A model generated the notes under the pieces. The model saw nothing but the letters and a program-made list of their open reading frames with translations. It was not told where the DNA came from and ran no database searches. A stretch of DNA of 64,000 nucleotides from Eriocheir sinensis (lineage: Eukaryota; Arthropoda; Malacostraca; Decapoda; Varunidae): contig NW_026110806.1 of the NCBI RefSeq assembly GCF_024679095.1, forward strand, positions 469,501-533,500. Reading direction: 5' to 3'. The translations under genes were made by a program, and so were the position numbers. Positions 18,156-31,518 of the stretch are shown here, piece by piece; positions within the stretch are counted from its first letter, which is position 1, and every line of letters begins with the position of its first letter.

Positions 18156-18687
18156 TTTGTTATTTTATATGTATTCGTATATATATTTTGAAACAAATTT
18201 ACATTGTTTTAAATGTATTTTTGCATATCTCTTTCAATAGAAGTTTACCTTATTGTATGTGCATTTTGTATATTTATTTCAATACAAATTTAAATATTTT
18301 ATGTGTATTTTGGTATATATATTTTTATAAGAAATGCGGTATTTGATGGGAATTTTGCATCTTTATTTTCATACAAATTTACATTATTTTATTAATATTC
18401 GGTGTATTTATTTTGATACGATTTTACATTATTCTATTTGATTTTTGTATATATATTTTTGTGTATTTATGTATATAGTTTTATACAAATTTAGGTTATT
18501 TTATGTACGCATTTACATTATTTAATGTGTGTTTGTATATATATTTTATGCAAATTTACTATTTTATGTGCATTTTGTACATATATTTTTTTAGAAATTT
18601 ACGTTATTTTATGTGTATTTGTATATGTTTTCTCATGCAAATTTACATTATTTTATTGCTATTTTGTTTATTTATTTTGATACGAAT
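18085..18687 (-). repeat. Satellite block, T-rich strand on top
   Basis: Begins at a sharp switch (CACAGAACAAATACACATTC) whose reverse complement is found at about 39,609. It ends at 18,687, where TACGAATG runs into AAAATAGAT. The same closing switch occurs at 22,846. Confidence 0.9.
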
Positions 18688-19459
18688 GAAAATAGATAAA
18701 AAAAATATACATAAAATAAACTAAATTTGTATTGAAATATATATACAAAATACATAAAATAATGTAAATTTGTATCAAAATATTTTAACAGATGCGCATA
18801 AAATAACGTAAATTTGTTTTAAAATATACAAAATACACATTAAATAATGTAAATATGTATAAAAAAATATACAAAACACAAATAGAATAATGTAAAATCG
18901 TATCAAAATAAATACACAGAATATTAATAAAACAATGTAAATTTGTATGAAAATAAAGATGCAAAATACCCATTAAATAACGCATTTTTTATAAAAATAT
19001 ATATACCAAAATACACATGAAAAAATTAATTTGTATTAAAATAAATATACAAAATACACATACAATAAGGGAAATCTGTATTGAAATAGATATGCAAAAT
19101 ACACATAAAACAATGTAAATTTGTTTCAAAATATATATACGATTACACATAAAATAACGTAGATTTGTATAAAAATATATATTCAAAATACACATAAAAT
19201 GAAGTAAATACGTATAAGAAATTGTATACAAAATACACATAAAATAATGTAAATTCGTATCAAAATAAATAAACAAAATACCAATAAAAGAATGTGTATT
19301 TGTATAAATATAAATATACAAAATACACATAAAATAACGTAAATTTGTATAAAACTATACAAAAATACACAGAAGTAATTAAATTCGTATGAAAATAGAT
19401 ATACAAAATACAGATAAAATAAGCTAAATTTGAATTGAAATGTATATACAAAATACAAT
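18688..19459 (+). repeat. Satellite block, A-rich strand on top
   Basis: About 17 monomers closely matching the variant order at 22,930-23,570 and, more loosely, 12,180-12,600. It ends at ACAAAATACAATATTTTATG, a short inverted-repeat switch. Confidence 0.9.
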
Positions 19460-20091
19460 ATTTTATGTGTATATTTGTATTTGTATTTAGGTTATTTTAT
19501 GTGTATTTTGTATATATATTTTCATCCAAAATTACATTATTTTATTGGTATTTTCTTAATTTAATTCGATACGAATTTAGATTATTTCATAGGTATTTTC
19601 TATACATATTTTTATACTCATTTACATTATCTAATGTGTTTTTTGTATATATATTTTTGTGCAAATTTATTTTATGTTCATTTTTGTACATATATTTTTA
19701 TAGAAATTTGCGTTATTTTATGTATATAGTTTTATATAAATTTACGTTATTTTATGTGCATTTTGTATATTTATATTTATACAAATACACATTCTTTTAT
19801 TGGTATATTGTTTATTTACATTTATACGAATTTACATTATTTTATGTGTATTTTGTATACATTTTTTTATACGTATTTACTTAATTTTATATGTATTTTG
19901 TATACGTATTTTTATAGAAATCTACGTTATTTTATGTGTATTCGTATATATTTTGAAACAAATTTACATTATTTTATATGTATTTTGCATATCTATTTCA
20001 ATACAAATTTACCTTATTGTATGTGCATTTTGTATATTTATTTTAATACAAATTGAAATGTTTTATGTGTATTTTGGTATCAATAATTTTA
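19460..20091 (-). repeat. Satellite block, T-rich strand on top
   Basis: Reversed monomers. They match, in inverted orientation, the variant order of 13,360-13,960 and 24,330-24,920 (for example the monomer with TTAATTCGATACGAATTTAG). The block ends at CAATAATTTTATAAAAAAAC. Confidence 0.9.
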
Positions 20092-20720
20092 TAAAAAAAC
20101 GTAAATTTGTATAAAAAAATATGTACAAAACACAAATAGAATAATGTAAAATCGTATCAAAATAAATACACAGAATATTAATAAAATAATGTAAATTTGT
20201 ATGAAAATAAAGAAGCAAAATACCCATAAAATAACGCATTTTTTTATTTATAAAAATATATATACCAAAATATACCTAAAAAAATTAAATTTGTATTAAA
20301 ATAAATATACAAAAAACACATACAATAAGGTAAATTTGTATTGAAATAGATATGCAAAATACATATAAAACAATGTAAATTTGTTTCAAAATATATATAC
20401 GAATACACATAAAATAACGTAGATTTCTATAAAAATATATATACAAAATACACATAAAATGAAGTAAATACGTATAAAAAAATGTATACAAAATACACAT
20501 AAAATAATGTAAATTCGTATCAAAATAAATAAACAAAATACCAATAAAAGAATGTGTATCTGTATAAATATAAATATACAAAATACACATAAAATAACGT
20601 AAATTTATATAAAACTATATACAAAAATACACAGAAGTAATTAAATTTGTATGAAAATATATACAAAATACGCACAAAATTAGCTAAATTTGAATTGAAA
20701 TATATATACAAAATACATAT
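20092..20720 (+). repeat. Satellite block, A-rich strand on top
   Basis: About 14 monomers repeating the variant order of 12,035-12,600 and 15,565-16,130. It ends at ACAAAATACATATATTTTG, again a small palindrome. Confidence 0.9.
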
Positions 20721-20790
20721 ATTTTGCATATCTATTTTCAAACAAATTTAAATTATTTTTGTGTATTTTTGTATATATTTATTTTTGTTA
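20721..20790 (-). repeat. Very short T-rich-strand satellite insert
   Basis: Only about one and a half reversed monomers between two A-rich blocks, the shortest flip in the window. It resembles the T-rich monomers at 36,025-36,095. Confidence 0.75.
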
Positions 20791-21075
20791 TACATAGAAT
20801 AATGTAAAATCGTATCAAAATAAGTACACAGAATATCAATAAAATAATTTAAATTTGTATGAAAATAAAGATGCAAAATACCCATAAGATAAAGCATTTT
20901 TTTTTAAATACATATACAAAAATACACATAGAATAATTAAATTTGTATTAAAATTAATATACATAATGCACACATACAAAAAGGTAAATTTGTATTGAAA
21001 AAAAAACGCAAAATACAAATAAAACAGTGTAAATTTGTTTCAAAATATATATACGAATACACATAAAATAACGTG
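20791..21075 (+). repeat. Satellite block, A-rich strand on top
   Basis: About six monomers resembling 27,600-27,860 and 16,880-17,150. It switches orientation at about 21,075 inside ACGTGTATATTGTATATC. Confidence 0.88.
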
Positions 21076-22452
21076 TATATTGTATATCTATTTTCATACA
21101 AATACACATTCTTTTATTGATATTTTGTTTATTTATTTTGACGCGAATTTACATTATTTAATGTGTATTTTATATATATATTTTTATACGTGTTTACATC
21201 ATTTGATGTGTATTTTGTATATATATTTCTATAGAAATCTACGTTGATTTATGAGTATTCGTATATAGATTTTGAAATAAATTTACTCTGTTTTATGTGT
21301 ATTTTTCATATTTTTTCAATACAAATTTACCTTATTGTATATGCATTTTGTATATTAATTTTAATACAAATTTAATTATGCTATGTGTATTTTTGTATAT
21401 GTATTTTTATAAAATATGCTTTATTTTATGGGTATTTTGCATTTTTATTTTCATACAAATTTACATTATTTTATTTATATTCTGTTTATTTTTTTTTAAA
21501 CAATTTTACATTATTCTATGTGTATTTTGTATATCTATTTTATACGTATTTACTTAATTTTATGTGTATTTTGTATATATATTTTTATAGAAATCTACGT
21601 TATTTTATGTGTATTCGTATATATATTTTGAAACAAATTTACATTGTTTTATATGTATTTTTGCATATCTCTTTCAATACAAGTTTACCTTATTGTATGT
21701 GCATTTTGTATATTTATTTCAATACAAATTTAAATATTTTATGTGTATTTTGGTATATATATTTTTATAAGAAATGCGCTATTTGATGGGAATTTTGCAT
21801 CTTTATTTTCATACAAATTTACATTATTTTATTAATATTCGGTGTATTTATTTTGTTACGATTTCACATTATTCTATTTGTTTTTTGTATATATTTTTTT
21901 TTTACATATTTACATTATTTAATGTGTATCTTGCATATATATTTCATACAAATTTATTATCTATTATTTATTTTCATGCAAATATACATTCTTTTCATGA
22001 TATTTTGTTTATTTATTTTGACACGAATTTACCTAGATATGTATTTTGTATATATCACGTATTTACATAATTTCATGTGTATTTTGTATATATATTTCTA
22101 TAGAAATCTACGTTATTTTATGTGTATTCGTATATATATTTTGAAACAAATTAACTTTGTTTTATATGTATTTTTGAATATCTCTTTCAATACATATTTA
22201 CCTTACTGTATATGCATTTTGTATATTTATTTCAATACAAATTTAAATATTTTATGTGAATTTTGGTATATATATTTTTATAAAAAATGCGCTATTTAAT
22301 GGGAATTTTGCATCTTTCTTTTTATACAAATTTACATTATTTTATTGATATTCTGTGTATTTATATTGATAGGATTTTACATTATTCAATTTCTTTTTTG
22401 TATATATTTTTTTATACACATTTACATTATTTAATGTGTATCTTGCATATAT
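21076..22452 (-). repeat. Long inverted repeat 3, left arm
   Basis: Reverse complement of 43,627-45,003, with paired positions summing to about 66,079. Both outer ends coincide with orientation switches or the loss of homology next to them. Confidence 0.83.
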
Positions 22453-22846
22453 ATTTTATTCAAATTTACGTTATTTAAGTGTATTTGTTTATATATTTTC
22501 ATTCAAATTTACATTATTTTATGTGTATTTTGTATATGTATTTCAATACAAATTTACCTAATTTTATGTGTATTTTGTATATTTCTTTTCATACAAATTT
22601 TAAAAATTTTTATGTATTTTTGTATATAGTTTTATACAAATTTAGGTTATTTTGATGTACGCATTTACATTATTTAATGTGTGTTTTGTATATATATTTT
22701 TATGCAAATTTACTTTATTTTATGTGCATTTTTGTACATATATTTTTTTAGAAATTTGCGTTATTTTATGTGTATTTGTATAAAAGTTTTCTCATACAAA
22801 TTTACATTATTTTATTGCTATTTTGTTTATTTATTTTGATACGAAT
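21076..22846 (-). repeat. Satellite block, T-rich strand on top
   Basis: A 1.8-kb reversed block. Its first 1.38 kb (to 22,452) is an inverted copy of 43,627-45,003. Its 21,460-22,120 part is also a direct copy of 42,960-43,620. It ends at the TACGAATGAAAATAGAT switch also seen at 18,687. Confidence 0.92.
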
Positions 22847-25800
22847 GAAAATAGATATAAAATATACATAAAATAAACTAAATTTGTATTAAAATATATA
22901 TTCAAAATACATAAAATAATGTAAATTTGTATCAAAATATTTTAAGAGATGCGCATAAAATAACGTAAATTTGTTTTAAAATATACAAAATACACATTAA
23001 ATAATGTAAATATGTATAAAAAAATATATACAAAACACAAATAGAATAATGTAAAATCGTATCAAAATAAATACACTGAATATTAATAAAACAAAATACC
23101 CATTAAATAACGCATTTTTTTTTATAAAAATATATATACCAAAATACACATGAAAAAATTAATTTGTATTAAAATAAATATACAAAATACACATACAATA
23201 AGGTAAATCTGTATTGAAATAGATATGCAAAATACATATAAAACAATGTAAATTTGTTTCAAAATATATACGAATACACATAAAATAACGTAGATTTGTA
23301 TAAAAATATATATACAAAATACACATAAAATGAAGTAAATACGTATAAGAAAATGTATACAAAATACACATAAAATAATGTAAATTCGTATCAAAATAAA
23401 TAAGCAAAATACCAATAAAAGAATGTGTATTTGTATAAATATAAATATACAAAATACACATAAAATAACGTAAATTTGTATAAAACTATATACAAAAATA
23501 CACAGAAGTTATTAAATTCGTATGAAAATAGATATACAAAATACAGATAAAATAAGCTAAATTTGAATTGAAATGTATATACAAAATACATAAAATAATG
23601 TAAATTTGTATCAAAATATTTATAAAAATACATATAATAACGTAAATTTGTTTAAAAATATATAAACAAAATACACATTAAGTAATGTAAATACGTATAA
23701 AAAATATGTACAAAATACACATATAATCATGTAATTCGTATCAAACTAAATAAACAAAATATCAATAAAATAATGTAAATTTGTATGAAAAAACATATAC
23801 AAATACATATAAAATAACGCTAATTTCCATAAAAATATATGTCTAAAAATGAACGTAAAATAAAGTAGCTTTGGATAAAAATATATATACAAAACACACA
23901 TTAAATAATGTAAATGCGTACATAAAATAACCTAAATTTGTATAAAACTATATACAAAAATACACAAAAATAATTAAAATTTGTATGAAAAGAAATATAC
24001 AAAATACACATAAAATTAGGTTAATTTGTATTGAAATACATATACAAAATACATATAAAATAATGTAAATTTGAGAGAAAATATATAAACAAATACACAT
24101 ATAATAACGTAAATTTGTATGAAATATATAATCAAAATACACATTAAATAATGTAAATATGTATAAAAAATATATACTAAACACAAATAGAATAATGTAA
24201 AATCGTATCAAAATATATACACAGAATATTAATAAAATAATGTAAATTTGTATGAAAATTAAGATGCAAAATACCTATAAAATAACGCATTTTTTATAAA
24301 AATATTGATTCCAAAATACACATAAAATATTTGAATTTGTATTAAAATAAATATACAAAATGCACATACAATAAGGTAAATTTGTATTGAAATAGATATG
24401 CAAAACACATATAAAATAATGTAAATTTGTTTCAAAATATATATACGAATACACATAAGATAACGTAGATTTCTATAAAAATACATATACAAAATACACA
24501 TAATATTAAGTAAAGACGTTTAAAAAAATGTATACAAAATACACATAAAATAATGTAAATTCGTATAAATGTAAATAAACAATATACCAATAAAAGAATG
24601 TGTATTTGTATAAAAATAAATATACAAAATGCACATAAAATAACGTAAATTTATATAAAACTATATACGTAAAATAACGCAAATTTCTATAAAAATATAT
24701 GTACAAAAATGAACATAAAATAAATTTGCATAAAAATATATATACAAAACACACTTTAGATAATGTAAATGAGTATAAAAATATGTATACAAAATACCTA
24801 TGAAATAATCTAAATTCGTATCGAATTAAATTAAGAAAATATCAATAAAATAATGTAATTTTGGATGAAAATATATATACAAAATACACATAAAATAACC
24901 TAAATACAAATACAAATATACACATAAAATAATTTAAAATTGAATGAAATAAATATACAAAATAAACATAAAATAAGGTAAATTTGTAATGAAATATATG
25001 AAAAAATACACATAAAATAATATAAATTTGTATGAAAATATATATACAAATACACATTAAATAACATGAATTTGTATAAAATTTGTATCAAAATATATAC
25101 TTATACACACAATAAAATAAAGTAATTTTTTTATGAAAATGTATATACAAAATACACATAAAATAATTTAAATACGTAGAAAAATATATATACAAAAAAA
25201 CATAAAATAATGTAAATTTGTATGAAAATATATAAAGAAATACACATTAAATAATGTAAATTTGGATAAAATATATATACAATATGAACATTAAATAATG
25301 TAAATATGTATAAAAAAAATATACAAAATACACATAGAATAATGTTAAATTGTATCAAAATAAATAAAGAGAATATCAATAAAATAATGTAAATTTGTAT
25401 GAAAATAAAGATGCAAAATATCCATATAATAACGCATATTTGCATAAAAATATATATACAAAAATACATATAAAATAGTTAAATTTGTATTAAAATAAAT
25501 ATACAAAATGCACGTACAATAAAGTAAATTTGTATTGAAATAGATATGCAAAATACACATCAATAATGTAAATTTGTATCAAAATATATATACGAATACT
25601 CATAAAATAGAGTAAATTTCTATGAAAATATACATACAAAATAGATATACAAAATACACATATAACTAGTTAAATTTGTATTTAAATACATGTACAAAAA
25701 ACACATAAAATAATGTAGATTTGTATGAAATGAAAACAAATACATTTTATATAAAATATATATACAATATACACATAGAATAATGTAAAATCATATCAAA

Positions 25801-26967
25801 ATAAATACACAGAATATATATAAAATAATGTAAATTTGTATGAAAATAAAGATGCAAAATACCCATAAAATAAAGCATATTTTTATAAAAATACATATAC
25901 AAAAATACACATAGATTAATCAAATTTGTATTAAAATTAATATACAAAATGCACATACAATAAGGTAAATTTGTATTGAAAAAATATGCAAAATACACAT
26001 AAAATAATGTAAATTTGTTTCAAAATATATATACGAATACACATAAAATAACGCAGATTTCTATAGAAATATATATACAAAATACACATGAAATAATGTA
26101 AATACTTATAAAAATATATATACAAAATACACATTAAATAATGTTAATTCGTGTCAAAATAAATAAACAAAATATCATGAAAAGAATGTGTATTTGTATG
26201 AAAATAGATATAGAAAATACACATAAAATAACCTAAATTTGTATAAAACTATATACAAAAATACACAAAAATAATTTAAACTTGTATGAAAATAAATATA
26301 CAAAAAACATATAAAAATAGGTAAATTTGTATTGAAATACATATACAAAATACACATAAAATAATGTAAATTTGAATGAAAATATATAAACATATAGACT
26401 TAAAATAACGTAAATTTGTATCAAATATATATACAAAAAAACATTAAATAATGTAAATATGTATAAAAAAATATATACAAAACACAAATAAAATAATGTA
26501 AAATCTTATCAAAATAATTACAGAAAATATTAATAAAATAATGTAAATATGTATGAAAATTAAGATGCAAAATACCCATAAAATAACGCATTTTTTATAA
26601 AAAAATAAATACGAAAAAACATAAGATATTTGATTTTGTATTAAAATAAATAGATATACAAAATACACATAAAATAAGCCAAATTTGAATTGAAATATAT
26701 ATACAAAATACATAGAATAATGTAAATTTGTATCAAAATACCTATACAAATACACATATAATAACGTAAATTTGTATAAAAATATATAAACAAAATACAC
26801 ATTAAATAATGTAAATACGTATAAAAAAATGTAAAAAATACACAAATAATCATGTAATTCGTATCAAAATAAATAGACAAAATACCAATAAAATAATGTA
26901 AATTTCTATGAGAAAACATATACAAAATACACATAAATAACGCAAATATCAATAAAAATATATATAA
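22847..26967 (+). repeat. Satellite block, A-rich strand on top (4.1 kb)
   Basis: Contains the second copy of the 12.0-15.0 kb block (23,031-25,925). It also forms most of the left arm of the inverted repeat with 37.2-39.5 kb. It ends at a type-1 palindromic switch at about 26,968. Confidence 0.92.
23031..25925 (+). repeat. Direct duplication of about 2.9 kb, copy 2
   Basis: Counterpart of 12,041-14,958, with one visible deletion of about 40 bp near 23,095. Its right half is also an arm of the long inverted repeat with 37.2-39.5 kb. Confidence 0.85.
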
Positions 26968-27095
26968 TATAATATATTTTTATACATATTTAAAATATTT
27001 AATGTATATTTTGTATATATATATTTTATCCAAATTTACGTGATTTTATATGTATTTGTTTATATAATTTCATTCAAATTTACATTATTTTAAGT
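24875..27095 (+). repeat. Long inverted repeat 1, left arm
   Basis: Reverse complement of 37,243-39,466; paired positions sum to about 64,338 over more than 2 kb. It includes a type-1 orientation switch, so each arm contains its own internal palindrome. Confidence 0.85.
26950..26985. other. Palindromic orientation switch, type 1
   Basis: CAATAAAAATATATATAATA passes through a TATAATATAATATA centre into TATTTTTATACATATTT. It is nearly the same as 35,860 and 60,722, and is the reverse complement of the 37,370 junction. Confidence 0.8.
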
Positions 27096-27201
27096 GTATT
27101 TTGTATATGTATTTCAATACAAATTTACCTAATCTTATGTGTATTTTGTATATTTATTTCCATACAAATTTAAATTATTTATGTGTTTTTTTGTATATAC
27201 A
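26968..27201 (-). repeat. Satellite block, T-rich strand on top, short
   Basis: About five reversed monomers resembling 35,861-36,080 and 60,723-60,930. It ends at TATATACATATAGAGTAAAT. Confidence 0.88.
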
Positions 27202-28999
27202 TATAGAGTAAATTTCTATGAAAATATATATTCAAAATACATATAAAATTATGTAAATAAGTATAAAAATATATATATCGAATATACCTAAAAAAATGAA
27301 AATTCGTATCAAAATAAGTAAACAAAATTCCGATAAAAGAACGTATATTTGTAGGAAAATAAATATACAAAATACACATAAAATTACGAAAATTTGAATA
27401 AAAATATATACAAAATAACAAAAAAATAAATTTCAATTTGTATGAAAATAGATATACAAAATACACATATAATTAGCTAAATTTGTATTTAAATACATGT
27501 ACAAAATACACATAAAATAATGTAAATTTGTATGAAATGAAAACAAATTCACATAAAATAACGTACATTTGTATAAAATAGATATACAAAATATACATGG
27601 AATAATGTAAAATCGTATCAAAATAAATACACAGAATATCAATAAAATAATGTAATTTTGTATGAAAATAAAGATGCAAAATACCCATAAAATAAAGCAT
27701 TTTTTTTTAAATACATATACAAGAATGCACATAGAATAATTAAATTTGTATTAAAATTAATATACAAAATGCACGTACAATAAGGTAAATTTGTATTGAA
27801 AAAATATACAAAATGCACATAAAACAATGTATATTTGTTTCAAAATATATATACGAATACACATAAAATAACGTATATTTCTATAGAAATATATATACAA
27901 AATACACATGAAATGACGTATATACGTATAAAAATATATATATACACAATACACATTAAATAATGTAAATTCGCATCAAAATATATAAACAAAATATCAA
28001 TAAAAGAATGTGTATTTGTATGAAAATAGATATACAAAATGCACATAAAATATTGTAAATTTGTATAAATCTCTATTCAAAAAATAAAAATAAAAAATTT
28101 AAATTATTATAAAAATAAATATACAAAATACACATAAAGCTAGTTAAATTTCTATTGAAATACATATACAAAATACACATAAAATAATGTAAATTTGAAT
28201 GAAAATATATAAACAAATACACTTAAAATAACGTAAATTTGTATGAAATATATATAGAAAATACACATTAAATAATGTAAATATGTATAAAAATATATAT
28301 AGAAAACACAAATAGAATAATGTAAAATAATGTCAAAATAAATACACAGAATATTAATAAAATAATGTAAATTTGTATGAAAATAAAGATGCAAAATACC
28401 CATAAAACAACGCATTTTTTATGAAAATATATATACCAAAATACACATAAAATATTTAAATTTGTATTACAATAAATATACAAAATGCACATACAATAAG
28501 GTAGAATTGTATTGAAATAGATATGCAAAATACACATAAAACAATGTAAATTTGTTTCAAAATATATAAACGAATACACATAAAATAACGTAGATTTCTA
28601 TAAAAATATATATACAAAATACACATAAAATGAAGTAAATACGTATAAGAAAATGTATACAAAATACAAATAAAATAATGTAATTTCGTATCAAAATAAA
28701 TAAACTAAATGCCAATAAAAGAATGTTTACTTGTATAGATATAAATATACAAAATACACATAAAATAACGTAAAATTGTATAAAACTATATATAAAAATA
28801 AACAAAAATAATTAAATTTGTATGAAAATAGATATACAAAAGACACATAAAATAAGCTAAATTTGTATTGAAATAAATATAGAAAATACATAAAATAATG
28901 TAAATTTGTATAAAAATATATTATAATATATATAATTAATAATATTTCAAATGCGTATATAATAAAAAATTTGTATTGAAAAAATATGCAACATACACG
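27202..28999 (+). repeat. Satellite block, A-rich strand on top
   Basis: A 1.8-kb array. At 28,920-28,985 it passes through a TATAATATATATAATTAATA stretch that does not follow the monomer pattern, just before the next orientation switch at about 29,000. Confidence 0.9.
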
Positions 29000-29710
29000 T
29001 TTACTCATACAAATTTATATTATTTTATTGGTATTTTGTTTATTTATTTTGATACGAATTACATGATTATATGTGTATTTTGTATATATTTTTTATACGT
29101 ATTTACATTATTTAATGTGTATTTTGCTTATATATTTTCATACAAATTTACGTTATTATATGTGTATTTGTATAAATATTTTGATTCAAATTTACTTTAT
29201 TTCATGTATTTTGTATATATATTTCAATTCAAATTTAGCTTATTTTGTATGTATTTTGTATATATTTTCATACAAATTTAATTACTTCTGTGTATTTTTG
29301 TATATAGTTTTATATAAATTTACGTTATTTTATGTGTATTTTGTATATTTATATTTATACAAATACACATTCTTTTATTGGTATTTTGTTTATTTATTTT
29401 GATACGAATTTATATTATTTTATGTGTTTTTTGTATACATTTTTTTATACGTATTTACTTAATTTTATGTGTATTTTGTATATATATTTTTATAGAAATC
29501 TACGTTATTTTATGTGTATTCGTATATATATTTTGAAACAAATTTACATTGTTTTATATGTATTTTGCATATCTATTTCAATACAAATTTACCTTATCGT
29601 ATGTGTTTTTTGTATATTTATTTTAATACAAATTTTATTTTTTTATGTGTATTTTGGTATATATATTTTCATAAAAAAAAAATGCGTTATTTTATGGGTA
29701 TTTTGCTTCT
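29000..29710 (-). repeat. Satellite block, T-rich strand on top
   Basis: Reversed monomers carrying the inverted variant order of 15,690-16,330. The run ends at 29,710, where monomer structure is lost. Confidence 0.9.
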
Positions 29711-29768
29711 TATACATATATACTTATACTTATATCAATATATAAAATATATAAAATATATAAAAAAT
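29711..29768. repeat. AT-rich non-monomer spacer at an orientation switch
   Basis: Imperfect TATACATATATACTTATAC and TATAAAATA repeats replace the satellite pattern for about 58 bp between a T-rich and an A-rich block. It looks like slipped or filler DNA at a rearrangement point. Confidence 0.7.
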
Positions 29769-30599
29769 ACATAAAAATAATTTAAATTTATTTGAAAATA
29801 GATATGAAAAATACACATAAAATTAGGCAAATCTGTATTGAAATACATATACAAATTACACATAAAATATTGTAAATTTGTATGAAAATATTTAAACAAA
29901 TACACATAAAATAGCGTAAATTTATATTAAATATATATACAAAATATACATTAAATAATGTAAATGTGTATAAAAATATATATACAAAATACACATAGAA
30001 TAATGTAAAATCGTATCAAAATAAATAAATTGAATATCAATAAAATAATGTAAATTTGTATGAAAATAAAGATGCAAAATACCCAAATAATAACGCATAT
30101 TTTTACAAAAAATACACATAAAACAATTAAATTTGTATTAAAATAAATATACAAAATACACATACAATATGGTAAATTTGTATTGAAATAGATATGCAAA
30201 ATAAACATAAATAATGTAAATTTGTATCAAAAAATATATAGGAATACCCATAAAATAGAGTAAAATTCTATGAAAATATATATTCAAAACACAAATAAAA
30301 TGATATAAATATGTATAAAAATATACATATCAAATACACCTAAAATAATGTAAATTCGTATAAAAATAAATAAACAAAACTACGATAAAAGAACGTATAT
30401 ATGTAGGAAAAAAAATATACAAAATATATTTGTATGAAAATATATACAAAAATACACAAAATTAGTTTCAATTTGTATGAAAATAGATATACAAAATACT
30501 CATATAATTAAATAAATTTGTATTTAAATACATGTACAAAATATACATAAAATTAAGTAGATTTGTATTGAAATACATATACAAAATACACATAAAATA

Positions 30600-31487
30600 A
30601 TATTTAAATTTGAATGAAAATATATAAAAAATACACCTAAAATTACCTAAATTTGTATAAAATATATATAAAAAATACACATTAAATTATGTAAATATGT
30701 ATAAAAAAATATATATACAAAACACAAATAGAATAATGTAAAATAGTATCAAAATAAATACACAGAATCTTAATAAAATAATGTAAATTTGTATGTAAAT
30801 TAAGATGCAAAATACCCATAAAGAAACGCATTTTTTTATAAAAATATATATATCAAAATACACATAAAATATTTGAATTTGTATTAAAATAAATATACAA
30901 AATGCACATTCAATAAGGTAAATTTGTATTGAAATAGATATGCAAAATACATATAAAACAATGTAAATTTGTTTCAAAATATATATACGAATACACACAA
31001 AATAACGTAGATTTCTATAAAAATATATACAAAAGACACATAAAAAGAAGTAAATACGTATAAACAAATGTATACAAAATACACATAAAATAATGTAAAT
31101 TCGTATCAAAATAAATAAACAAAATACCAATAAAAGAATGTGTATTTGTATAAATATAAATATACAAAATACACATAAAATAACGTAAATTTGTATTAAA
31201 CTATATACAAAAATACACAGAAGTAATTAAATTTGTATGAAAATATATATACAAAATAAAAATAAAATCAGCTAAATTTGAATTGAAATGTATATACAAA
31301 ATACATAAAATAATGTAAATTTGTATCAAAATATTTACACAAATACACATTTAATAACGGTAATTTGTTTAAAGATATATAAACAAAATACACATTAAAT
31401 AATGTAAACACGTATAAAAAAAACATGTACAAAATACACATATAATCATGTAATTCGTATCAAAATAAATAAACAAAATAGCAATAA

Positions 31488-31518
<31 letters not shown>

